Assembly (NCBI GenBank): GCA_026770615.1
Contig: MU631749.1
Location: 31,796 to 58,268 of the forward strand
From: Pavlovales sp. CCMP2436
Lineage: Eukaryota > Haptophyta > Pavlovophyceae > Pavlovales
DNA: 26,473 nucleotides
Direction of reading: 5' to 3'
Made by a program: the position numbers and the translations under genes. The notes below the pieces were generated by a model that had not been told where the DNA came from, made no database searches, and saw nothing but the letters and a program-made list of their open reading frames with translations. This document shows, piece by piece, positions 18,178-26,473 of this stretch. Position 1 is the first letter of the stretch. Each line of letters begins with the position of its first letter.

Positions 18178-18620
18178 CCACACCCAGCCACATCGGCGCC
18201 ACCGCCGACTCACAAGCCGCCGCCTGAGGAGGACACGTACTCCTCAATGCTCAAGCCGCCGCAACTGCCTCCGCCTCCATACAACACTACGACATCGCCG
18301 CCATCGCAGAACAATCTGACGACGCCGCTGCCTGCACCAACAACATCTCCTCCGCCATCGCCGATCACATCGCCGCAGCACTTCGCGCTCGCCAGCTCGC
18401 AGCCGCCGATGCAGCCGCGATCGATCGACTCTCTGCTAGTACAGATCATAAAGGTAAGTTCTAACACATAATTGTTAACTTCCCTTTCCCAAGAGTTCAC
18501 GTCGGCGCCTCCTCCGCCAAAAGAATCAACCCAGACGCCGCCTCTTCAGCCGATCTCCACGTCGGCGCCTCATCCGCCACAAGAATCTTCCCAGACGCCG
18601 CCTCTTCAGCCGATTCCCAT
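18178..18620 (+). other. Pro/Thr-rich linker with candidate 42-bp intron (18454-18495) and 60-bp repeat
   Basis: After TAG 18175 the same frame reads HPATSAPPPTHKPPPEEDTY and on to DSLLVQIIK. There a strong donor (AAG/GTAAGT at 18454) meets CCCAAGAG/TTCACG (18495). Removing 42 bases eliminates the only stop (TAA 18469-18471) and keeps frame with the protease region. The 60-bp unit starting GTCGGCGCCT then occurs twice (18501, 18561), encoding Pro-rich SAPPPPKEST-type repeats. Confidence 0.5.
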
Positions 18621-19965
18621 GACGACGCTGCCTCCGCCGCAGCAACCCATGGGCAACCTGCCCACTGTGTCGCTCAGACCTTCATGGCTGACCGGACAAG
18701 CGCGCTTGTCGAACTTCACCTGCAAGCTGGCTCAGCACCTCCTCACGGCGTACAGCGTGACCGAGGACAAGGAGGACAAGCACTCCTCGGCGCCCATCAA
18801 GACGCACGACAAGTTTGTCTTCGACGCCACACTCGACTCGGCCTGTTCTGTCAGCATGCTTGTCGACGAGAGCTGGGGACTCATCACAGACCCACAGCCG
18901 ACCAAGGCCAGCATCTCAGTGACCAACCGCGCAGCTATGCAAGCTGTGCACAGCGGCCTCATCTCCGCCATGTTCACAGACGACGTCGGCGGATACCTAC
19001 GAGTTGACTTAATCGACGCGCTCTCCGTGCACGGCCTGGAGACACCGCTCATCTCAGTCCGCTCGCTGGCAGCTCAAGGCTGCTCCATCATCTTCGACGT
19101 CAACGGTGGCTCCCTGAAGTCCATCACGTCGACTTGGCGCACACAGATCAAGTTCGGCATCGATCACCTCATCAAGTGCTCGGTCAACGTGCCGCTCGAC
19201 TACACGCCGACCATCCACAAGGCGTTCTCTGCTAACCTCTCGCAGGAGACGTTCGACCTCGGGCGGGCCCGCTTCAACCACGCAGGCCGCCACGCCGTCC
19301 GCCGCACGATCGCTCAGCACCCTTACATCGCTGGCGCCGAGGCCAAGCTCGAGATCTTCTCTGAGTCCGACGTCAGGCGGATGAAAGCCCTGCCCTTCAA
19401 CGGCACGCGCACTCCTTCGACTCGACCGTTCGAGATCATCCACAGTAACGTGCTCGGGCCGATCAACGGCCTCCCTCCTCACGTCGCGCGCTTTGCCATC
19501 GTCTTCAAGGACGACTTCACGGCATACACCAGCATCTGCATGATGCACGTCAAGTCCGAGGCGCCTGCAAAGCTGCAGCTCTACCTCGACGAGATGGGAG
19601 CCAACTCCGTCCAGCACCGACTCGCAGGCGCAAGGCTGCACCTCGACGACGCGTCGGAGCTAACTTCCTCGGCCTGGACGGCCGTCTTGCGCAAGTACGA
19701 CATGCTCATCAACGAGGTGTCGGTCCCGTACAACCCCCAGACCAACGGCGTCGCAGAGCGCACATTTGGCACCCTCATCCCCGACGTGCGCGCAATGCTC
19801 GACGCGTCCGGCATGTCGCCTCGCTGGTGGGGGTGGGCTATCAAGTCCGCTGCGTGGACGCGCAACCAGCTCACCTCTCCGGGTGACAAGCTCTCGCCAT
19901 ACCAGAAGCTCTTCGGCAAGGCGCCCGACCTGTCCAAGCTCCGCATATGGGGGTGCCCAGTGGCA
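18621..19965 (+). pseudogene. Copia-like protease and integrase, truncated
   Basis: In order: aspartic protease with KFVFDATLDSACSVSML (DSA in place of DSGA); a pre-integrase HHCC-like area (RARFNHAGRHAVRRTI); and an integrase core with HSNVLGP, FAIVFKDDFTAYTSI, LHLDDASEL, YNPQTNGVAERTFGTL and SPYQKLFGKAPDLSKLRIWG. The order protease-integrase before RT is diagnostic of Ty1/Copia. The first catalytic Asp of the DDE triad is Asn here (AAC 19447-19449). The second Asp and the Glu (GAG at 19756-19758) are present. Coding stops being Copia-like after WGCPVA at 19965, where the A-rich 3' end of retroelement copy B begins. RT and RNase H are not in the window. Confidence 0.8.
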
Positions 19966-20086
19966 TTTCTTTTTTTGAACTACGACTTAACATTAACTTA
20001 CTAAATAGGAAGACAGGCAGCAGTAGTCAGGCAAAGCTGATGTGTACGGCCGACGAATTCAGCTAGTGATCGCCCAGGTGGCGGGC

Positions 20087-21650
20087 CTACGCGGCTTCAT
20101 GCCACGGCCGCGTCTCTTGTCGGTGGTGGTATATGCCTTCATCCCACTCCTCGGTGCCGTCGTCGTCTGCGCCACCGTGTGCCGCGCCGCCGCCACCGAT
20201 GTTCTCCATACACGCGCGCGCTATGATGACCTTTGCGTGTCCACACAAGGCGCACATACCGATCTCCTGCCGAATCTTCCGCAGGAGGGCGGTGCGTGCG
20301 AGCTGTTCGGAGGGAGCTCCCGTGCGCCCATGCTGGCGAAGTCGGCCACCAGCGTTTCCAAGCTGACCGAAAACTCCCCAAAGGCGCCAACTGCGAGAGC
20401 AGTGAACGGGTCGCCGCTAGGGGGGCAGAAGGTCAGCGTGCGGGCCTCCATTCGGCCAGTCTGCCCGGCTGGTGTGTGGAAGAAGTCGGAGTCGAGCTTG
20501 ATGAGTTCCTTGATACGCTCGCCAGGTAGTGCGTCGGCGCGCCTGGTCACCGCGCCCTGCCCGTCGGTGTCCTTGTACCGAGTATGGCAGAACGCGATAG
20601 TCTTGAGTTCGAATAGCCGCGGGACTGCACGCCCACCCCAGTGGTCGTACTCGGCGTAAAAGTTGACCTTCGGCCCGGGTCGCCGGCCGACTCCGCCGTA
20701 GTAGAGGTGGTAGGCCGCTGGGTTGACGGCAAGCACCGAGCCAAAGATGTCTCCAACCTCAGTGCGCGCAGACGCACCCACGGACCTCGCAAACTCCGCG
20801 AGGAGGGCGAGGATCGGGTCGTGCCAGAGCTTGGCGATGTGGCCGCCGGTGACGCCTGCGCCCGTGGCTGCGACGAGGTTGTCTCCGAACGCGTCGATGA
20901 GGTGGCCGAAGAGCCGCGCGCCGCGCGCGACGAGGCCGGCGCAGATGGGGCTCTGAACGCCGAAGAAGCGCGCGGTGATCATCACCTACTCGCCAGTGTT
21001 GCAGAGCCCGTAGCCGCCCGGTAGTGCAGCGACCCAGGCGGAGCTGTTGCGATCAAGGCTCCTGAAGTGGTGTACGGCGCAATCGCTGCGGTGTCGCGCG
21101 TTGATCTGCATCTTGAGCACGTCGTACCGGTGAGCCTCCAGGTTGTCGGTGAGGTCCTTCTGAATGTTGAGTCACAGCCTGCCGGCGCTCCTGCGCGCCG
21201 TCGGCCATCTTCCTCTGGAGGTAGGTGGAGCACGGAGGTTGGCCGATCTCCGTTGGGCCCCGCTCCTGTGGCGATGCCGGCCTCCTGCTGCAGCAGCAAC
21301 CAGCAGCGGCGGAAGGCCTGTCCCTGTAGCGGCGGTGGTTGAGAGCCTGCCCCGGAAGACGGCAGCTGGTACGCGCGCCAGCCGTGCTGCTGCATGTCCA
21401 CAAAGGAGTTCCGCCCCACCGTGCGCTCGACCTGCGGCAGCTCGAGTATCCCGCGCTGCGTGACGCCGCTGGCCGGGTTGGTCGTGTCGGCCCACACGTC
21501 GAGAAAGGATGGCACCACCTACACTATGGCGCCACAGAAGGCGGCCGGCCGGCGCGATGTCGACCATTCGCCAAAGTTCGGCGCCACGGTAGCGGCGAAG
21601 AAGTGCGAGGCGGGCGGTCGCGAACTGATCGTCGTCGAGCGAGACTCCTA
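20087..21650 (-). pseudogene. ORF2 C-terminal region of copy B: putative restriction-like endonuclease
   Basis: After the RT, coding continues through blocks shared with copy A (VERTVGRNSFVDMQQHGW, LHLPPEEDG, ITARFFGVQSPICAGLVARG). TAG 20986-20988 stands where copy A has Trp. Then comes RRPGPKVNFYAEYD, with LFELKTIAFCHTRYK at 20620 (E-x-K at 20610-20602), AVTRRADALPGERIKE and ALAVGAFGEFS. RPG...D...ExK is compatible with a PD-(D/E)xK fold, as in R2/CRE-type elements with a C-terminal nuclease. After a frameshift near 20300 the last segment reads ARTALLRKIRQEIGMCALCG followed by His, then an acidic tail to the stop. The nuclease assignment is inference from motifs. Confidence 0.65.
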
Positions 21651-23690
21651 GCGCGTGCGTCGCCTGCGCGTGGATGATCGTGTCGAAGCGGGTACATGCC
21701 TCGCGCGAGTGGTCCGGGTAGCAGTGCCGCGCAAAGTACTCGAATTTGCGCGCCGTGGAAAGAGGGTCAAGAGCCAGAGCTGTTGCTTGTGTGACGAGCC
21801 GAGCGAAGTGATTAGCTTGGTTGAGATGTATGCGATCTCGTCACACTTGCCAGCTAGGGCAAGCTTGATGTACTCCTCCGACCCGATGGGAATGCCGTAG
21901 CACATGACGCCGTAGTACGGAGTTACGCCGTAAAGTAAGTGGCTGCGCGTCACCAGGCCGCGGTGGGTGCCGAGGGAATCGATGTGGGCCTCATCGATCC
22001 AGCACTCGCACTTGGCCGGTTACACGACGAGGCAGAGCGGCGCGAAGAGCGCGTCATGGAAGCGCTGCATCGCCGGGAAGACGATATGGGGCGGACCGAC
22101 CGCCCGTACATCGTCGTGGCCGGCCCGAGCGCCCCCACCGTATGGCCGCAGCTCTGCGTCCAGCACCTGTAGCTCGGGGTGGATGGAGATCGCGAAGGCG
22201 ACTCCGCCCTTCACCGACCCTTGGTAATACCCGGTCGCCGTCCCCGCCTATGGGCGTCAAGCCGCCGCCCTTGCCGTTGACGAATTGGGGTGCTTGGGGG
22301 CAAGCGTGGCGTAGAAGAGGCGTGCGAGCGGGGCAAGGCCGGAGGAGCTGGCGAGGGTGCACGCCACCATCTTTGCGCGGTCGCCCTCGTTGAACGCGTT
22401 GTAGATATCGGAGCCGGCGATGCAGAAGCTAGGGTTCTCGAGGAGCTCGCGCACGCCAAAGATGAGCTTCGTCCCGCCTGCCGAGACAAGCACTCCCAGC
22501 TGCTGCGGGAAGTGGTAGTCCTCGATCTCGCCGCGAAGGCCCTTGTCGAGGAAAACTCCCTTGGTGAGACCCCGTCTCAGCGCGCACGAGATGCCGATTG
22601 GCCGCGCAGTCATCCGCGACGCCGGCCTGGACCGCACACTTGCGGAGTGGCACGCACCGTGCGGCGCAGAAGACGAAGTAGAAGCAGGGGGGCAGATCGC
22701 CGTTGGCGAAGGATGATGCCAGCCAGGTGTGCGACACGAGCACGTGGCGTGCAGCGTCGCCCACGTAAGGCTCCGTCGGGGCGAGTGGGATGAGGTAGTC
22801 GTATCGCCAGGGCGAAGCACCCTGTGCCTTGTCGGTCTTGAGCCCTCGGTATGTCTCCTCCATCTCCGTGACGTTGACAACGAGTCGGTTGGTGGTGTCG
22901 AGGCCCGGGATGACGGCTGGCACGGGGGACCTCCTGAGCGGATGCTTGGCGAGTATCTGCTGGAGCACGACCGGGTCCGCGATGTCAGCGAGGCCGTGGC
23001 TCTGAAGCAGCTTTGTGGCGTCGGAGAACTTGCCCTTGGCGAGAAGGGCGACGGCAGCCTTGATGTCTCGCTCGGGGTTGGCTGGACGGGAGCACAGGCT
23101 GCTGCGTTGCTGTGCCTCCGCCGCGCAGTCTCCAGACCAGTCAGCAATGAGGCTACCAAAGTCTCCCCGCCTCCATAGGTCGAAGCGGGAGGCGAGCAGT
23201 CTGGCGCTCGCCAGACGTCCTTGGCGGCCCCCGCGGGCCGCAGGCTGCTTTCGGAGTAGTAGTGAGGGTAGGATCAGCAGCATCTTCAGCGCTCGCACCT
23301 CCTCCACCTCGGTGTCCGGCCCGGAGTTGCGGATGGCTTCGATGACGAGGACTGTCGCGGCGGCCCAGGGCTCGTGGAAGTCTCGGGGTATGGCATCGAG
23401 TTGCCGAGACGTGTTCCCCGTGTGCCCGGCGACTTCGGCAACAGTGAGGTGGTCGAGGACGGAGAAGTCGCGGCCGGTCGGGTCTGCGCTTGGCCGTGTG
23501 GGTAGGGGCATGATTGGGCGCTCGACGTTCTCGCTCGACGATGGCGCTTGCCGTTGACGACGGAGTGGTGGTAGCAGTCTCCAATACCCACCAGAGAGCG
23601 TGTTGCAATCGCCGCGCGCGCGCCCCCCTGCACCCCCCCCCCATCCTCCCCCCACCACGGCCGCGCCTGTAGCCTCCGCCATACGCACCG
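21651..23690 (-). pseudogene. ORF2 RT region of copy B, multiply broken
   Basis: The N-terminal domain (23690-22950; LRRQRQAPSSSENVERP, FSVLDHLTVAEVAGHTGNTS, PERDIKAAVALLAKGKFS) runs on without a break into VIPGLDTTNRLVV and the RT start. This shows that the 7-bp duplication in copy A is secondary. An extra base near 22610, indels near 22285 and 22230, stop TAA 22020-22022 and a one-base loss near 21755 destroy the RT. Motif A (SDIYNAFNEGDR), motif C (GHDDV) and the KCE block are still recognisable in the separate frames. About four frame changes within 900 bp suggest an old or unselected copy. Confidence 0.75.
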
Positions 23691-26473
23691 CGATGCAGTG
23701 ACGGCCGCTGCGGTGGCCGCTGCTGCGGCGGTGGCGGCGGTGGCTGAGCTGGTGGTCTTGGCAGCGGCTGCAATAGTGGTACGGAGCCGGCGATGTGGTC
23801 CTTCCGGTTTTCCCCGTCAAGAGTTGGGCGTAGGAGCGTAGCTGCAGCTTCGTCGGCAACGTTGGCGGCGTTGTCGAGGGCATCTCTGCGTGCGACTGTG
23901 AGCATGTTCGCAAACACGCTGGCATCAGCTTGCGCCCGGACCCTGAAGGCATGCTTGGCAGCATGGGCCTCGAAGAGCGAGGGCCAGTTGGCCTGTGCTG
24001 AGGTCGAGCCACTTCCGCCACTGAGCCCCATCCATCCGGTGGTGCGGTAGTTGGGTAAATTGTCCACATCATCTAGGACGAGAGCGATGACTCGGTTGCG
24101 GTCGTCGTAGAAGGCAAGTGTGTCAGCCTCGTCGATGACTTGCAGTGCACGCTGGCAGACGGCGAAGATCAAGGTGATCGCAAGCTCATGAGCCGCTGTG
24201 CAGCCTTGCACCATGCGCCAGAGCTTGTCGATGTGCATCCCCTTGCCGCAACTCACATTAAATGCAGTCTTGAGCGTCTTGTCGCGGGCCTTCTGCGCAT
24301 CCGCACGGCTCTGTCGCGGGGGGATCTCGCTAGGCTCGATGGCCTTCGGTGCGACGGGCAGCGCAGCGAGGATCGCGCGTGCAAGCTCGCGACCCGGTCT
24401 AGAGCGCTCTACCTTGATCGGGCCGCCCGCCGCGTAAAGCAGCGAGTATACCTCGTTGTAGGAGACTACGATGCTGGCTGCGAAGGAGGGGTTGTTTGAC
24501 GCGCCGCCTCTCATGCGGCTCGTGAGGCGCAGCGTCGCATGATTCTCGACACCGCACTCGACGAGTGAGTGCTGGTCATCCAACCGCTTGCCTTCGCAGG
24601 TGAGGAGTTGGAGGTCGCGTGCGATGCCGGTCTTGAGCGTGATAGCGTCCTTGACCGTCTCGATCGTGAAGTATGGCTTCACCTCGACCACCAACGTCTG
24701 GCCAGCGAAGATCACGACAAAAATGTGCATGGAGCTTGACTCGGCATCGTGCGCCGCGCTCCGCGCCGACGCCCCGCTCAGCGCCGCGCTAGGTGACACA
24801 CCCGACTGTGCACTCGGCGGCGGCGGCGCGCTCAGTGAAGCGCTCAGCAGCACGCCCGGCGGCGCAGTAATAGTGGGCGCCAGTGGGGGCAGGGTGCGAA
24901 CCCTCAGCAGCAGCGGGCTAGGCGACACGTTTGGGCTTGGTGGTGGCGGGCTTGGCGGTGGTGGGCTCGGCGGCGGCGAGCTTGGCGGTGTGTTCGGTAA
25001 CCCGCCCGACAGCGCGCTCGCCGTGTGCTCGGCGTTTGAACCACCCGTGGTGCTCGGCGCGCTGCCTACCTGCTCGGCAGAGCGCAAATACTCGGCCACC
25101 TCGGTGAACGCGCACCTCGTGGTTTTGGTAACAAACCACTCCCTATCACCTGCCGAGAGTTGGCCGCCGTGCTCGATGCTGTATCGCAGTGTCCGCACGT
25201 GGCCTCCCAACGCAGTGATGATGGACTTGCTGCTGTCATTCACGTCTCCGTGCTCGTGCGCGTGGCGTAGTGCCTCGAAGTGCCCACCTTGAGCGGCCAA
25301 GAAGCAGGTGAACTCGCCCACGGGGCAGCCTCGGGAGAGGAGCCAGATCAGTGCTTCGAGGTTCCCCTCCTGAGCGGCATCATCGCATGCCGTGCCGTTC
25401 AAGTCTCCGCCCAGATAACACATCCACTCATCAACAAGTACCTCAAGGGCGCCCACACAGCCATATCTCGCGGCGACATTAAGCAGCGGGGCTGGAGGGC
25501 GCTTCGATTCGTCATCGTAGAGTGGGCGGACCCAATCGGAGAGGCGAACAAAGTCTGGCATGTGCATGCACGCAAAAGCCGCCAACGCGCGTGTGCGCAG
25601 GAAGCCAAACCTCCAAATCGTCTCCCCCGTCTCATGACCCGAGTGCTCCCTGAAGATCTTGCACGTGAGCATGGCGCAAATGCGGTCGCCCCCGTCTAGG
25701 TGCGTGAGGAGAGCTCGTAGTGGATCACCGACGAGAGCGCGAAGCAGCAGCGGGAGCGTCGTCTCTGCCCCACTCGGCGCGCTCGAAGCACCACCGCCCG
25801 CAGCGCTCGGCTCGCCCCCGGTGCTAGTCTCACCCGTGACGCTCTGCGCGTCTGCGCCTCCCGGTAGCTTCGCCATGCCGTACAGCGTCGAATCATTCTT
25901 GATGTTGTAGTCGGATAGCTTACGTCCGTCCTCGAGTTGCTTGCGCTCGAACTTGAGGCGCAGCAGTCGAGGTGGTGGGATGCCCACCTGGTCGAATAGC
26001 ATGGACTTGACGGTCTCGGTCAGGTCGGACAGCTGCAGGTCAAGCGTAAGCGTGATCATCGGGCCCGTCATCATTTTGACGAAGATCTGGAAACGCGTCG
26101 TACTCGTCCGGGAGCGCGTCTTCCGCGTCGTGGTGCGTTTGGCGGCGTCGGCCTCGACTGCAGCCCGCAGGACGGCGGCGCGCGTGAGCGGGGCACCCAC
26201 GTTGCATTCGGCGTCATGCTCGGCGGCGTGCTCGACACCAGCGTTGCGCTCGGCGTCATGCTTGGCAGCACGCTCGGCGCCGACGTCAGGCTCAGCGGCG
26301 TGTTGAGCACTGGCGTCGTGCTTTAAGGCTAGCTCAGCACCAGTGTCGCGCTCAGCGCCATGCTCGGCAGCACGCTCGGCGCCGGCGTCGGGCTCAGCGG
26401 CGTGCTCAGCACCGGCGTCGCGCTCGGCGCCGGTGTCGGGCTCAGCAGCGTGCTCAGCACCGGCGTCGCACTC
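23590..26473 (-). CDS. ORF1 of copy B: Ubl, F-box-like, ankyrin-like, Ubl, gag-like polyprotein (5' partial)
   Basis: One frame is open from the window edge. Numbering residues from codon 26200 (a GTG, not a real start): ubiquitin-like domain 1 at 37-115 (FQIFVKMMTGPMITL, RKQLEDGRKLSDYNI, ending KLPGG); an F-box-like helix pair at 150-185 (PLRALLTHLDGGDRICAMLT); ankyrin-like repeats at 236-350 (AARYGCVGALEVLVDE, AAQEGNLEALIWLLSRG, AAQGGHFEALRHAHEHG, ALGGHVRTLRYSIEHGG); a Pro-rich linker at 400-480; ubiquitin-like domain 2 at 491-566 (MHIFVVIFAGQTLVVEVKP to RMRGG); a gag-like domain at 567-800, conserved with copy A; and a Pro-rich then RG-rich tail (GGGYRRGRGGGRMGGG, to about 870). The frame stays open beyond, but conserved coding moves to ORF2 in a +1 frame near a C10 run (23633-23642). 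The product could be an RNP protein with ubiquitin-system ties; that is inference. Confidence 0.75.
24503..24730 (-). other. Ubiquitin-like domain 2 of copy B
   Basis: It starts at an ATG (24728-24730) and ends Arg-Met-Arg-Gly-Gly, followed by Ala-Ser-Asn. It aligns with the copy A domain at 3944-4171 (IFVV, TLV, VKP, TVKDAI, KTGIA, CEG, LDDQ, RMRGG). The Lys48-equivalent block reads CEGKRLDDQ, so a lysine is kept near that position. Confidence 0.75.
25856..26092 (-). other. Ubiquitin-like domain 1 of copy B
   Basis: It is closer to true ubiquitin than domain 2: IFVK, TG, ITL, GIPP, the block KQLEDGRKLSDYNI and STL are all kept. It ends Leu-Pro-Gly-Gly, with Pro replacing the usual Arg, and continues Ala-Asp-Ala-Gln. 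A small insertion lies between the first two strands and the helix. Confidence 0.75.
26200..26473 (-). repeat. Degenerate Ala/Glu/Asp-rich repeat at the N-terminal end of ORF1 copy B
   Basis: The open frame continues upstream of 26200 to the edge. It is built from degenerate units such as AGAEHAAEPDTGAERD and AEPDVGAERAAKHDAER. On the plus strand it appears as GCTCGGCG/GCTCAGCA-type tandem repeats. It is probably a low-complexity acidic linker; the ORF start lies beyond the window. Confidence 0.6.

Larger units (their letters stand above)
19966..26473 (-). mobile_element. LINE-like retroelement with two ubiquitin-like domains, copy B
   Basis: The 3' end lies at about 19966, where the minus strand ends in a run of seven A followed by G-A-A-A, directly abutting Copia coding. 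ORF2 reaches a TAG at 20087-20089, leaving a short 3' UTR of about 120 bp. ORF1 is open through the last base of the window, so the 5' end is not seen. Compared with copy A, ORF1 is intact over its visible length while ORF2 is broken by several indels and stops. It overlaps no plus-strand gene: the plus-strand ORFs here are antisense shadows. Confidence 0.8.

Noticed and set aside
20042..20659. Long plus-strand open frames over copy B (for example 205 codons here, 234 codons at 24588)
   Set aside because: They lie antisense to conserved ORF1/ORF2 coding, start at arbitrary codons and lack any domain. High GC makes such shadows common.
23153..23590. ORF1 frame of copy B extending to 23153
   Set aside because: Beyond about residue 870 the frame is Arg/Ala-rich with no counterpart in copy A, where ORF1 stops, while ORF2 coding is conserved in another frame.

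Overview
This window looks like a repeat-rich stretch of nuclear DNA from a GC-rich unicellular eukaryote, probably an alga. I favour a haptophyte or similar protist, with low certainty. The support is as follows. GT-AG introns interrupt conserved coding. There are LINE-like and Copia-like retroelements, and small inverted-repeat elements flanked by AT-rich DNA. One gene has a TIR-like domain of a type I associate with protist genomes. There are no bacterial operons, and there is a 560-base assembly gap (10877-11436).

Layout. (1) 1-4615, minus strand: copy A of a LINE-like retroelement, cut off by the window start at its 3' end and missing its 5' half. It encodes a ubiquitin-like (Ubl) domain, a gag-like domain, a Pro-rich/RG-rich tail, a reverse transcriptase (RT) and a C-terminal domain. 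(2) 4616-4775: a MITE-like inverted-repeat element at the truncated edge. (3) about 5101-7878, plus strand: a probably disrupted gene for a multi-pass membrane protein with a TIR-like domain, a further membrane helix and a C-terminal C-type-lectin-like domain. (4) 7879-12490: mostly non-coding. It holds a G/C homopolymer, a RING-like gene fragment, a 0.5-kb TA-flanked inverted-repeat element, tandem and inverted repeat clusters, the gap and an octamer minisatellite. (5) 12491-16973, minus strand: a decayed LTR-type gag (CCHC knuckle) and aspartic protease polyprotein. (6) 17116-17160: a perfect 19-bp inverted repeat between divergent elements. (7) 17206-19965, plus strand: the 5' part of a Copia-like element with a Cys-rich region, protease and integrase. 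(8) 19966-26473, minus strand: copy B of the LINE-like element, apparently inserted into the Copia element through an A-rich 3' end. Its ORF1 is open to the window edge and carries two Ubl domains flanking an F-box-like segment, ankyrin-like repeats and a Pro-rich linker. Its ORF2 (RT plus putative PD-(D/E)xK nuclease) is broken.

The most notable system is the retroelement family seen as copies A and B. It joins ubiquitin-like folds ending in Gly-Gly, and in copy B an F-box/ankyrin-like module, to a gag-like region, an RT and a putative restriction-like endonuclease. Comparing the two copies shows which parts are conserved and which indels and nonsense changes are copy-specific. The second notable object is the TIR-like/lectin-like membrane protein, whose domain order resembles a sensor receptor.

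Short tandem duplications recur throughout. Frame-breaking ones (4, 7 and 17 bp) and in-frame ones (45, 60, 63 and 99 bp) explain much of the gene breakage.
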